Assembly: GCA_947373615.1 (NCBI GenBank)
Contig: CANBYN010000102.1
Coordinates: forward strand, 1 to 6,701
Origin: Burkholderiaceae bacterium
GTDB taxonomy: Bacteria > Pseudomonadota > Gammaproteobacteria > Burkholderiales > Burkholderiaceae
Length of the DNA: 6,701 bases
Direction: 5' to 3'
Each line of letters opens with the position of its first letter. Position 1 is the first letter of the stretch. The notes beneath the pieces were generated by a model. It worked only from the letters and a program-made list of their open reading frames with translations. It had not been told where the DNA came from and did no database searches. This document shows positions 1 through 5,598 of the stretch, piece after piece. A program made the translations under genes and the position numbers.

Positions 1-84
1 ATGAAGGTTATCGCCTTTTTGCCAGCGCTCCCACATTAAAGCCTTTTGGGTGGCTGTGTAATAGATTCGAGGTCGTTGTTTCAT
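1..84 (-). CDS. IS30-family transposase, N-terminal fragment cut by window edge
   Basis: Twenty-eight codons on the minus strand read MKQRPRIYYTATQKALMWER and on through WQKGDNLH to the window edge. This is the start I associate with IS30-family transposases: a short basic leader, then the first helices of the helix-turn-helix DNA-binding region, in which a W-x-R-W-x-x-G-(D/E) segment is typical. The DDE catalytic domain would lie to the left, outside the window. The start is supported by a strong AAGGAG about 8 bases upstream. Whether the gene is intact cannot be judged. It is transcribed leftward, away from the MFS gene. Confidence 0.72.
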   Translation of the reverse strand, partial: MKQRPRIYYTATQKALMWERWQKGDNLH

Positions 85-146
85 GAGCAACACTCCTTTT
101 GCTTACGCAGTTAGTAGTGTGTTGCATCGATTGGTTGAATTCAAGG
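1..146 (-). mobile_element. IS30-family insertion sequence, one end only
   Basis: This is the transposase-start end of an IS30-family element; the rest lies beyond the left edge. The transposase start codon is at 84-82 (minus strand) with a good AAGGAG ribosome binding site just upstream. Outside it lies a stretch with GTGTTGCA at 119-126 and TTGAATTC at 135-142, which matches my memory of IS30-family terminal repeats. The outer boundary is put at about 146 only by that resemblance, because the partner repeat and the target duplication are not in view. A weak promoter for the transposase (TTCAAC, 17-bp gap, TACTAA, read on the minus strand) would overlap the terminal repeat, an arrangement common in insertion sequences. 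Confidence 0.7.
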
Positions 147-186
147 TCGTTATATGCCTGTCAATAACTTAATGCGAAGAGCAACT

Positions 187-230
187 TTGGCCGAATTTCC
201 GCCCTTGTTCGATGACGCTTAATCGGCCAA
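187..230. repeat. GGCCGA-type short repeat pair, left flank
   Basis: Two copies of a GGCCGA-containing motif face each other here: TTGGCCGAA at 187-195 and TAATCGGCCA at 220-229. Both recur on the far side of the MFS gene. TTGGCCGAA is repeated directly at 1651-1659, and TAATCGGCCA is repeated in inverted orientation at 1696-1705. The surrounding 147-250 stretch shows no convincing gene. The function is unknown; these could be ends of a decayed mobile unit or a dispersed intergenic repeat. Confidence 0.4.
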
Positions 231-250
231 TAACCAAAGGGGATGCCCAA

Positions 251-274
251 AGAAAAACCAACCTCAGGTGGTTT
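251..274 (-). terminator. Probable Rho-independent terminator of the MFS gene
   Basis: On the minus strand, AACC-ACC pairs with GGT-TGGTT around a three-base loop (264-266), with one bulged base at 260. A run of five T residues (257-253), then C and T, follows. It lies about 60 bases past the MFS stop codon in the correct orientation. It also resembles the terminator at 1551-1574 in sequence and occupies the same place relative to a tRNA-like segment. Confidence 0.5.
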
Positions 275-282
275 GGTGATTC

Positions 283-336
283 ATGTCGTCCCGGGGTGCA
301 ATCGACCAGAGCAAAGTAAGGTCGATCCTAGCTCTA
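283..336 (-). repeat. Degenerate tRNA-Phe 3'-like segment, possible att-type direct repeat (left copy)
   Basis: Read on the minus strand this segment contains, in order, TAGAGC, AGGAT, ACCTT, GGTCGATT and ACCCCGGGACGACA. These line up with the D-arm end, anticodon arm, T-arm and acceptor end of the tRNA-Phe fragment at 1584-1640, with about four bases lost around the anticodon loop. A terminator-like hairpin follows at a nearly identical distance, as in the right copy. The TAG of TAGAGC is the stop codon of the MFS gene. The alignment was made by eye and needs gaps, so chance similarity or a different parental tRNA remains possible. It cannot encode a working tRNA. Confidence 0.42.
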
Positions 337-1524
337 AATCGCTAATTTTCTAAACGCCTTTTTCAAACCCAAAGTTAGCGGTAGAACCAATAGGACTGAG
401 CCAGCAATTAGGGCAATAGCATTTGGGACTCCAAGCCTATCTCCAGCAAATCCATATACAAGAGGTGAAATTGCTCCAGCGCCAATCGTTAATGTATAAA
501 ACACCCCGAATGCTCGTGATCGCATATGTAATGGAACTAACTCGGGCACGGTTCCATATAGTCCCGAGGATGTTCCATTCAAAGCCACACCTACTAATGG
601 CAACAATAGCATCACAACATCGAGATTTAGCGCTATCGCTAGGGTCATCAAAATAGTCGTGGCAATTTCTGTAATCAAGGTGGTTTTAATTACGCCAAAT
701 CGAGCGGCGATCAACCCGCAAACAAATTTACCTGCGGCGCCACCAGCAAAAGTTAAGCTCAATGCAAAACCCACTTGAGTAACAGATGCACCTTTTGATA
801 TTAAAAGAAAAGGTAAGAGCGTTAGAAATCCCATGCGAGTGGCGCTATCTATGACGGCAATCGACGACAAAGAAATAAAACCGAGATTAAGAAAATTGCT
901 GCCAACGCCTTTTCCATCTACATCGCCTGAGGCCTTTTCTAATTGAGGCTTATGTAGATTAACATTAATTTCTTGAGGTAAAACGACTGCTAGTATCACT
1001 ACAGCAAGCAAGCCCAATAAGCCCATCACGCTCGCGACAATATGCCAATCCCAAATTGCCAACAAAGCGGCGCATAGTGATGGCAATATAACTTTGCCTA
1101 TATCGCCAGAAAAATTATAGGTGCTCAGAGCACCCCTTAATTCGGGTCCCTCAAAAGCGTGAGAGGTTAATGAAGAAGATAGAGGATGCTGAACGCTTGC
1201 TCCAACACCACTAAGAACTAAACAAGCGGCTAAACCTAAAAAACCGGTAGTCCAACCAGACAATAAAAAACCAACTGCCGCAATTAAAGTGCCAAACAGA
1301 AGTAGGCGTTTTTCACCTATTTTTTCTGATAGCAAACTTGATGGAACTTGTAGGGAGGCCATTGCTCCTGAATACAAAGTCTTTAGTGAACCTACCTCAG
1401 CAAGCGATAAACCAAATGCCATTTGCCAAATGGGGAATAAAACATAAAGCAGGTCGGTGTATCCATCGTGAAGAATGTGGGCACCACAACAGGCGCTTAA
1501 TATTCTTTTCTTGATTGTTTTCAT
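334..1524 (-). CDS. MFS exporter, fosmidomycin-resistance (Fsr)-like
   Basis: The product is a 396-residue inner-membrane transporter of the major facilitator superfamily, with about 12 hydrophobic segments in two halves joined by a polar loop (about 184-218). The start HILHDGYTDLLYVLFPIW (residues 16-33) followed by YSGAMASLQVPSSLLSE (51-67) resembles Fsr-type drug exporters. The loop after segment 2 (LLSEKIGEKR, 64-73) is a weak version of the MFS motif A, echoed by GFAGDRLG near 358-365. The substrate cannot be read from the sequence. The ATG at 1524 was chosen because the frame upstream of it runs through a tRNA fragment and terminator. No good ribosome binding site or promoter is visible in the 26 bases between that terminator and the start, so expression is uncertain. 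The gene looks acquired: it stands alone, it lies between tRNA-derived repeats, and an IS30 element is next door. Confidence 0.85.
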   Translation of the reverse strand: MKTIKKRILSACCGAHILHDGYTDLLYVLFPIWQMAFGLSLAEVGSLKTLYSGAMASLQVPSSLLSEKIGEKRLLLFGTLIAAVGFLLSGWTTGFLGLAACLVLSGVGASVQHPLSSSLTSHAFEGPELRGALSTYNFSGDIGKVILPSLCAALLAIWDWHIVASVMGLLGLLAVVILAVVLPQEINVNLHKPQLEKASGDVDGKGVGSNFLNLGFISLSSIAVIDSATRMGFLTLLPFLLISKGASVTQVGFALSLTFAGGAAGKFVCGLIAARFGVIKTTLITEIATTILMTLAIALNLDVVMLLLPLVGVALNGTSSGLYGTVPELVPLHMRSRAFGVFYTLTIGAGAISPLVYGFAGDRLGVPNAIALIAGSVLLVLPLTLGLKKAFRKLAI

Positions 1525-1550
1525 GGAATCAATGTAACCGAGCTGAAATG

Positions 1551-1574
1551 AAAAAACCACCTGAAGATGGTTTT
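1551..1574 (-). terminator. Rho-independent terminator of the former tRNA-Phe gene
   Basis: On the minus strand AACCATCT and AGGTGGTT form a stem with one G-U pair around a very short loop (1563-1564, or four bases if the last pair opens), followed by six T residues (1556-1551). It lies 10 bases past the CCA end of the tRNA-Phe fragment, where a tRNA terminator is expected. Because it precedes the MFS start at 1524, it should block read-through from the right into that gene. Confidence 0.65.
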
Positions 1575-1583
1575 GATGTTTCT

Positions 1584-1640
1584 TGGTGGCACGGGGCGAA
1601 ATCGAGCCACCGACACAAGGATTTTCAATCCTCCGCTCCA
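1584..1640 (-). pseudogene. tRNA-Phe(GAA) 3' fragment, non-functional
   Basis: Read on the minus strand, the segment from GGAGC (1639-1635) to the CCA at 1586-1584 matches bacterial tRNA-Phe. The anticodon stem (1633-1629 with 1621-1617) encloses the loop TTGAAAA with anticodon GAA at 1626-1624. The T-arm reads GGTGG, CTCGATT, TCGCC. The acceptor 3' strand CCGTGCC precedes ACCA. What should be the acceptor 5' strand and D-arm (expected GGCACGG and AGCTCAGTTGG) is replaced by GGCCGA-rich DNA. The near-universal T at position 54 is C, and the pair closing the T-loop is weakened to G-U. It is therefore a truncated, decaying remnant. Such 3' fragments are typically left by integrases that use tRNA genes as attachment sites. 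Confidence 0.75.
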
Positions 1641-1705
1641 TCGGCCGCTATTGGCCGAAATCGGTCGATTTCCAGATTAATGGTGATGTCCACTATGGCC
1701 GATTA
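1641..1705. repeat. GGCCGA-rich inverted repeats, right flank
   Basis: Three overlapping symmetric elements lie next to the tRNA fragment. TCGGCC (1641-1646) pairs with GGCCGA (1653-1658). GAAATCG (1657-1663) pairs with CGATTTC (1666-1672) across two bases. TGGCCGATTA (1696-1705) is an exact inverted copy of bases 220-229. TTGGCCGAA (1651-1659) repeats bases 187-195. This DNA replaces the missing 5' part of the tRNA. I see no gene in 1641-1765, and the rest of that gap (1706-1765) shows nothing notable. Confidence 0.45.
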
Positions 1706-1765
1706 GGAGACATTACTAGAGGGGATTCGAAACATTTTGATATATCTAGATTTGTGCAACAACTA

Positions 1766-2785
1766 CTACATAGCGTCCTTTAAGACTTCCGCATTGATTA
1801 AGCTAGGTGGTTTCTTGCCGGCGAGAGCAGCGCGCACATTTTCAATGGCCAAATCGACCATCGCTCTGCGAGTCTTTTCAGTAGCACTAGCAATGTGGGG
1901 AGCTAAGACGACATTACTCAACGCGAGCAAGTCCGGATGAACCGTTGGTTCGCCTTCAAATACATCTAAGCCGGCGGCAAAAATCTGCTTGGTTTTGAGG
2001 GCTTGGGCCAAGGCCACATCATCCACAATGCCGCCGCGAGCAATGTTAATTAGGGTGGCCGTGGGCTTCATGAGAGCAATTTCTTTGGCGCCAATGGTGT
2101 GATGACTCTGTGCACTATAGGGGAGCACTAACACCACGTGATCAGCCGTGCGCAGTAATTCCTCTTTGGAGACATACGTAGCGCCGCAGGCTTTTTCATC
2201 CACATCAGACAGATGACTGCGGTTGTGATAGATCACCTTCATACCGAATCCTAAAGCCCGCTTGGCAATGCCTTGTCCAATCCGACCCATACCAATAATG
2301 CCAATGGTGCTGTGATGCAGATCCATGCCTAGCGGGTTGTTCACAATCGACCATTTTTCCCAATGACCTGCTCTGATCCAATGCTCCGATTCGGTAATGC
2401 GACGCGCTGTGGCCATGAGTAAGGCAAACCCAAAATCAGCGGTGGAATCCGTTAAAACATCTGGCGTATTGGTGGCCATCACGCCAGCCGCCGTCATGGC
2501 CGGCACATCAAAATTGTTATATCCCACGGAAATATTGGCGACCACTTTAAGATGTTTTGCATTCGCTAATGCGCTAGCGTCGATCCGTTCGCTGCCTGCA
2601 ACCAATGCCCCATCCACTTGCGCTAATTCTTTTTGCAGCTCTTGGGGGGTGAAAATGCGATCCTCTTGGTTGGAGCGAACCTCAAAGGATTCTTCCAATT
2701 TGGCCAATGCCTCAGGAAAAATGGCTCTGGCGACGAGGATTTTGGGTTTTTGAGTAGTCAATTGAGTGGAGGCTTGTAGATTCAT
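1766..2785 (-). CDS. NAD(P)-dependent D-2-hydroxyacid dehydrogenase, GhrB-like (glyoxylate/hydroxypyruvate/2-ketogluconate reductase)
   Basis: The product is a 339-residue cytoplasmic enzyme of the D-isomer 2-hydroxyacid dehydrogenase family, close to the family norm of 310-340. The substrate-binding part contains ANISVGYNNFDV (83-94). The Rossmann nucleotide-binding loop is GIIGMGRIG (162-170). The catalytic triad is visible as Arg250 in NIARGG, Glu279 in DVFEGEP and His297 in PHIAS. The segment DLHHSTIGIIGMGRIG resembles E. coli GhrB, so reduction of glyoxylate, hydroxypyruvate or 2-keto-gluconate is the likeliest activity; the exact substrate and the choice of NADPH or NADH are not proved. 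About 15 residues precede the first conserved strand, and the ribosome binding site is weak (AGG about 14 bases upstream). The gene stands alone and diverges from fdxA across 120 bases. Confidence 0.9.
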   Translation of the reverse strand: MNLQASTQLTTQKPKILVARAIFPEALAKLEESFEVRSNQEDRIFTPQELQKELAQVDGALVAGSERIDASALANAKHLKVVANISVGYNNFDVPAMTAAGVMATNTPDVLTDSTADFGFALLMATARRITESEHWIRAGHWEKWSIVNNPLGMDLHHSTIGIIGMGRIGQGIAKRALGFGMKVIYHNRSHLSDVDEKACGATYVSKEELLRTADHVVLVLPYSAQSHHTIGAKEIALMKPTATLINIARGGIVDDVALAQALKTKQIFAAGLDVFEGEPTVHPDLLALSNVVLAPHIASATEKTRRAMVDLAIENVRAALAGKKPPSLINAEVLKDAM

Positions 2786-2870
2786 AAGTGGGACTTTACC
2801 TGAAGTAAATTGGACTTTTGCCCTGAAAAATAGGCTAATTCGGCTAAAATTGAACTTTTATAACTTCATA

Positions 2871-2886
2871 CCCCAAAAATTTGGGG
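2871..2886. promoter_or_regulatory. 16-bp palindrome in the fdxA leader
   Basis: CCCCAAA (2871-2877) and TTTGGGG (2880-2886) form a perfect inverted repeat across two A residues, ending 19 bases before the fdxA start codon in the ghrB-like/fdxA divergent region. A possible fdxA -10 box, TATAAC (2859-2864), lies just upstream, without a convincing -35. That would place the palindrome at or just after the transcription start, a position suiting a repressor site or a small 5' hairpin. No regulator family can be named from the sequence. Confidence 0.4.
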
Positions 2887-2905
2887 TTCTCGAAATAAAA
2901 CCATC

Positions 2906-3229
2906 ATGACTTACGTTGTTACCGAATCCTGCATCCGCTGTAAATACACTGACTGTGTTGACGTTTGCCCAGTTGATTGTTTTCGCGAAGGTCCTAATTT
3001 TCTCGTAATCGATCCAGACGAATGCATTGATTGTGCAGTCTGCGTCCCTGAGTGCCCAGTCAATGCAATTTATGCTGAAGATGATGTTCCTGGAGATCAA
3101 CAGGCCTTCATCAAGCTGAACGCTGATCTCACTCCTTCTTGGAAATCGATCACCAAATCTAAACCCGCTCTTCCTGATGCTGAAGAATGGAAAGATGTAA
3201 AAGATAAGCTTGATCAATTAGAGAAGTAG
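2906..3229 (+). CDS. fdxA: Ferredoxin FdxA, 7Fe-8S ([3Fe-4S][4Fe-4S]) type
   Basis: The product is a 107-residue soluble electron carrier closely resembling Azotobacter vinelandii ferredoxin I along its whole length. The first cysteine cluster is C9, C12, C17, C21, C25 (CIRCKYTDC, then CPVDC) and the second is C40, C43, C46, C50 (CIDCAVC, then CP). By comparison with ferredoxin I (numbering here is one higher because the Met is counted), C9, C17 and C50 bind the [3Fe-4S] cluster and C21, C40, C43, C46 bind the [4Fe-4S] cluster, leaving C12 and C25 free. The acidic C-terminal tail (LPDAEEW, about 93-99) is also typical. The redox partners are unknown. It is the first gene of a plus-strand run, with thyA 69 bases downstream and no terminator between, so partial co-transcription is possible. 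Confidence 0.95.
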   Translation: MTYVVTESCIRCKYTDCVDVCPVDCFREGPNFLVIDPDECIDCAVCVPECPVNAIYAEDDVPGDQQAFIKLNADLTPSWKSITKSKPALPDAEEWKDVKDKLDQLEK

Positions 3230-3298
3230 TCAGCGCCCCTACCGTTTTTCGATGGGACCTTTTCAAAATCAACGCTAGCTAATTTAGCCAATACCTCT

Positions 3299-4093
3299 AT
3301 GCGCCAATACCACGATCTTATGAAAGAAGTCCTTGCCAAGGGCGTTCAAAAATCAGACAGAACTGGTACTGGCACAATCTCCATCTTTGGACACCAGATG
3401 CGCTTTAACTTGGCCGATGGTTTTCCGATGGTGACCACCAAAAAGCTGCACTTAAAGTCCATCATTTATGAATTACTCTGGTTTCTCAAGGGCAGTACAG
3501 ACAACAACTGGCTCAAAGATCGCGGCGTCTCCATCTGGAATGAGTGGGCAGCACCTGATGGTGATTTAGGCCCGATCTACGGATATCAATGGCGCTCTTG
3601 GCCTGCGCCCAATGGCCAGCACATTGATCAGATTTCTGAAGTAGTCCAGACCCTCAAAAATAATCCGGATTCACGTCGCATTATTGTTTCCGCCTGGAAC
3701 GTGGCAGATATTCCTCGCATGGCACTCGCACCTTGTCACGCTTTTTTTCAGTTCTATGTTGCCGATGGGAAATTATCATGCCAACTGTACCAACGCAGCG
3801 CTGATATTTTCTTAGGTGTTCCATTTAATATCGCCAGCTATGCGCTGTTGACTCATATGATGGCCCAGCAATGTAATTTGGAAGTTGGTGATTTTGTCTG
3901 GACTGGTGGTGACTGTCATTTGTATAGTAATCACTTAGAGCAAGTTGATCTCCAACTCTCCAGAGAATTCTTCCCGCTCCCCAAACTCAATATTTTGCGC
4001 AAACCAGATTCGATTTTCGATTATGAGTTTGAAGATTTTGAAATTCAGGGTTACGAATCCCACCCTCCGATTAAAGCTCCAGTAGCAATCTAA
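3299..4093 (+). CDS. thyA: Thymidylate synthase ThyA
   Basis: ThyA converts dUMP and 5,10-methylene-tetrahydrofolate to dTMP and dihydrofolate in the cytoplasm. The protein is 264 residues, the same length as E. coli ThyA, and the known key residues fall at the same numbers: Arg21, Glu58, Trp80, Tyr94, the nucleophile Cys146 in APCHAFFQF, Arg166 in QRSAD, Asp169, Asn177, His207 and Tyr209. The C-terminus ends KAPVAI, as the family requires for closing over the substrate. The ATG at 3299 gives the exact family N-terminus (MRQYHDLM), although no strong ribosome binding site precedes it. folA follows after only 10 bases, which links dTMP synthesis to recycling of the dihydrofolate it produces. 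No key residue is missing, so the gene should be functional. Confidence 0.98.
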   Translation: MRQYHDLMKEVLAKGVQKSDRTGTGTISIFGHQMRFNLADGFPMVTTKKLHLKSIIYELLWFLKGSTDNNWLKDRGVSIWNEWAAPDGDLGPIYGYQWRSWPAPNGQHIDQISEVVQTLKNNPDSRRIIVSAWNVADIPRMALAPCHAFFQFYVADGKLSCQLYQRSADIFLGVPFNIASYALLTHMMAQQCNLEVGDFVWTGGDCHLYSNHLEQVDLQLSREFFPLPKLNILRKPDSIFDYEFEDFEIQGYESHPPIKAPVAI

Positions 4094-4103
4094 GCATCCC
4101 AGC

Positions 4104-4598
4104 ATGACTACACCGGCCATCTCCATGATTGTTGCGCGCTCGCGCAATCATGTGATCGGTCGCGATAACCAAATGCCTTGGAAGATCTCCGCAGATTTGC
4201 AATTCTTCAAGCGCGTGACAATGGGTCATCCAGTCATTATGGGACGCAAGACCTGGGAATCGATTGGTCGACCATTACCAGGACGACGTAATGTGGTTGT
4301 GAGCCGCAATGCAGATCTGCAACTCAATGGCGCCGAACTGGCTGGATCACTAGAGGAAGCGTTAAATCGCCTATCTGAATTTCCAAGGGTTTTTGTGATC
4401 GGTGGCGAACAGCTATTTAAGCAAGCATTTGATAAAGCCGACAAACTCTACATTACTGAAATTGACATCGAAGTGTTGGGGGGCGATACCTTCTTTGAAG
4501 TGCCTGATGCTCTCTTGTGGAAAGAAGTAGAACGCATCCCCGAATCAGAAGGAGCCATTAACTTTAGTTTTGTCACTCTAGAGCGCCAATCAAATTGA
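4104..4598 (+). CDS. folA: Dihydrofolate reductase FolA
   Basis: FolA reduces dihydrofolate to tetrahydrofolate with NADPH, regenerating the cofactor that ThyA, encoded 10 bases upstream, uses up; the two are very probably one transcript. The 164-residue length is typical of bacterial DHFR (about 160). Visible signatures are the strand SMIVARSRNHVIG (7-19), the M20-type loop DNQMPW (21-26), the active-site acid Asp31 in ISADLQFFKR, the NADPH-binding GRKTWESIGRPLPGRRN (47-63), the glycine pair in VIGGEQLF (98-105), and Asp118-Thr119 in GGDTFF. The ATG at 4104 is preferred to an internal one at 4125, because homologues have a residue or more before the first strand. The ribosome binding site is poor, which fits translational coupling to thyA. 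It ends before a strong palindromic terminator. Confidence 0.96.
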   Translation: MTTPAISMIVARSRNHVIGRDNQMPWKISADLQFFKRVTMGHPVIMGRKTWESIGRPLPGRRNVVVSRNADLQLNGAELAGSLEEALNRLSEFPRVFVIGGEQLFKQAFDKADKLYITEIDIEVLGGDTFFEVPDALLWKEVERIPESEGAINFSFVTLERQSN

Positions 4599-4632
4599 CT
4601 TCACTTGACTGATTCGCAAGTCAGACTTTCTC

Positions 4633-4666
4633 AAATAAAAAGAGCTCCTAGGAGCTCTTTTTATTT
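4633..4666. terminator. Bidirectional Rho-independent terminator between folA and the convergent parvulin gene
   Basis: A 34-base perfect palindrome is centred between 4649 and 4650. Its core GAGCTCC-TA-GGAGCTC is bounded by five A residues on the left and five T residues on the right, then by ATTT and its complement. Either strand gives a GC-rich hairpin followed by a T tract. It lies 34 bases past the folA stop codon. The stop codon of the minus-strand parvulin gene (4667-4665) overlaps its right edge by two bases. Confidence 0.93.
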
Positions 4667-5507
4667 ACTGAATAATGATCTTGGAGTCTTTAGCAATTTG
4701 AGAAACGAATTCATATTGCTTTTTCTGAGTTAGACCAGCTCGAATGGCTGGCTTAGCTTGCTCAAAAGTAGGCGGCTTGCTTGATCTTACATCTTCCAAC
4801 TTCACCAAATACCAACCTTGCTGCACTTGAATAGGGGCGGGTGATACCTGACCCTTTGATAAATTGGCCAGCACTGCTGCTAGTTGAGGAGATACCTGTC
4901 CTGGCTGAATCCAACCCACTGCTCCACCTTGCGCTTTATTTGGCCCTAAGGAAACGCTCTTGGCCACTTTGTCAAAAGGCTCACCCTTTTTAATGCGATT
5001 TAAGGCAGCCTGAGCATCAGCCTCGCTAGCCACTGCAATATCACTGACCTTGTACTCATTAATCATGCCTTGTGGTCCCAAGGAGGCGACTTGTTTGTTG
5101 TACTCGGCTTGAACATCTGCATCCGAAATCGGATTTTGTGCCATGAAGGTTGAAAGCTCTAGATCGGCTAAATAATTTTGACGAATTAACATCAACTGAG
5201 AATTCGCTTTTTCTGAATTGGCTAAACCATCTTTTTCAGCACGCTGAGATAAAAGCAAGACTTCAATAAATTTCTGCACCACTACCTGACGCAATTCCGG
5301 AGAGTCTTTCTGACCCTGAGAAATAGCCATCTTAATGCCCTGCTCAACCATGTCATTCGTAATGATGGTGCCATTGACGGAGGCTGCTGCATTGACTGGC
5401 AAACCGCTTTGCTGAGCATATACAGAGGCGGCAAAAGATCCTGCGAAAATCATTCCAGCAAGAATGCGGGTCATTTTCGGGAGAGTTAAAAAGCTAAAAG
5501 GTTTCAT
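4665..5507 (-). CDS. Exported parvulin-type peptidyl-prolyl cis-trans isomerase
   Basis: The product is a 280-residue periplasmic folding factor. A basic start and hydrophobic stretch (about 1-31) end in SVYA before QQ, a good signal peptidase I site; no lipobox cysteine is seen. Residues about 40-145 form the helical chaperone-like region common to SurA/PpiD/PrsA-type proteins, starting AAASVNGTIITNDMVEQG. The parvulin (PpiC) domain covers about 150-240, with FDKVAKSVS (168-176), GGAVGWI (194-200) and GWYLVKLEDV (231-240). A short charged helix closes the protein. It is related to PpiC/PrsA/CBF2-like isomerases and has one parvulin domain, unlike SurA, which has two. The start at 5507 is preceded by a weak AGAAAGA; an internal ATG at residue 12 would give a shorter but still workable signal peptide. 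Its stop codon overlaps the shared terminator. Confidence 0.92.
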   Translation of the reverse strand: MKPFSFLTLPKMTRILAGMIFAGSFAASVYAQQSGLPVNAAASVNGTIITNDMVEQGIKMAISQGQKDSPELRQVVVQKFIEVLLLSQRAEKDGLANSEKANSQLMLIRQNYLADLELSTFMAQNPISDADVQAEYNKQVASLGPQGMINEYKVSDIAVASEADAQAALNRIKKGEPFDKVAKSVSLGPNKAQGGAVGWIQPGQVSPQLAAVLANLSKGQVSPAPIQVQQGWYLVKLEDVRSSKPPTFEQAKPAIRAGLTQKKQYEFVSQIAKDSKIIIQ

Positions 5508-5525
5508 TTAAATAGGTCTTTCTAA

Positions 5526-5531
5526 AATATA
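5526..5531 (-). promoter_or_regulatory. Possible -10 box for the parvulin gene
   Basis: TATATT on the minus strand lies 18 bases before the start codon. Transcription would begin near 5519, giving a short leader that holds the AGAAAGA ribosome binding site. No good -35 is visible, so this is tentative. Confidence 0.3.
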
Positions 5532-5549
5532 TACCCAATATTACCAGTA

Positions 5550-5577
5550 GCACTCCATGGGGGCTGTGCGGCACTCC
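5550..5577 (+). repeat. GCACTCC direct repeat, 21-bp period, upstream of the SRAP gene
   Basis: GCACTCC occurs at 5550-5556 and again at 5571-5577, exactly 21 bases apart. That is two helical turns, so both copies face the same side of the DNA. They lie 22-49 bases upstream of the SRAP start in the divergent region. This could be a paired protein-binding site, but two 7-base matches are modest evidence. Confidence 0.3.
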
Positions 5578-5586
5578 TAAGAGCGA

Positions 5587-5592
5587 TAAAAT
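5587..5592 (+). promoter_or_regulatory. Possible -10 box giving a leaderless SRAP transcript
   Basis: TAAAAT ends 6 bases before the SRAP start codon, so transcription would begin about at the A of the ATG. No ribosome binding site precedes the gene, which agrees with a leaderless message. The -35 position (CTGTGC, 17 bases upstream) is poor, so the call is tentative. Confidence 0.3.
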
Positions 5593-5598
5593 AAATCC

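Noticed and set aside
301..326. Inverted repeat ATCGACC...GGTCGAT as a terminator for the MFS gene
   Set aside because: The 12-base loop is large for a terminator and no T tract follows on the minus strand. The hairpin at 251-274 is a better candidate.
1525..1641. An N-terminal extension of the MFS protein by 39 residues, starting at 1641
   Set aside because: The extra frame translates the tRNA-Phe fragment and its terminator, and transporters of this type begin shortly before the first membrane segment, as with the ATG at 1524.
1584..1659. A complete working tRNA-Phe gene
   Set aside because: The 5' acceptor strand and D-arm are absent, the acceptor stem cannot form, and position 54 of the T-loop is changed.
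1515..1940. Three short overlapping plus-strand open frames of 63-67 codons
   Set aside because: They run through the tRNA fragment, the repeats and the antisense end of the dehydrogenase gene, with no recognisable protein features.
2397..2753. Plus-strand open frame of 118 codons opposite the dehydrogenase
   Set aside because: It is a shadow of the well-supported minus-strand GhrB-like gene; the product is low-information and lacks a start signal.
2858..3217. Open frame of 119 codons on the minus strand opposite fdxA
   Set aside because: It is antisense to a clear ferredoxin gene with all cysteines in place, and its translation resembles no family I know.
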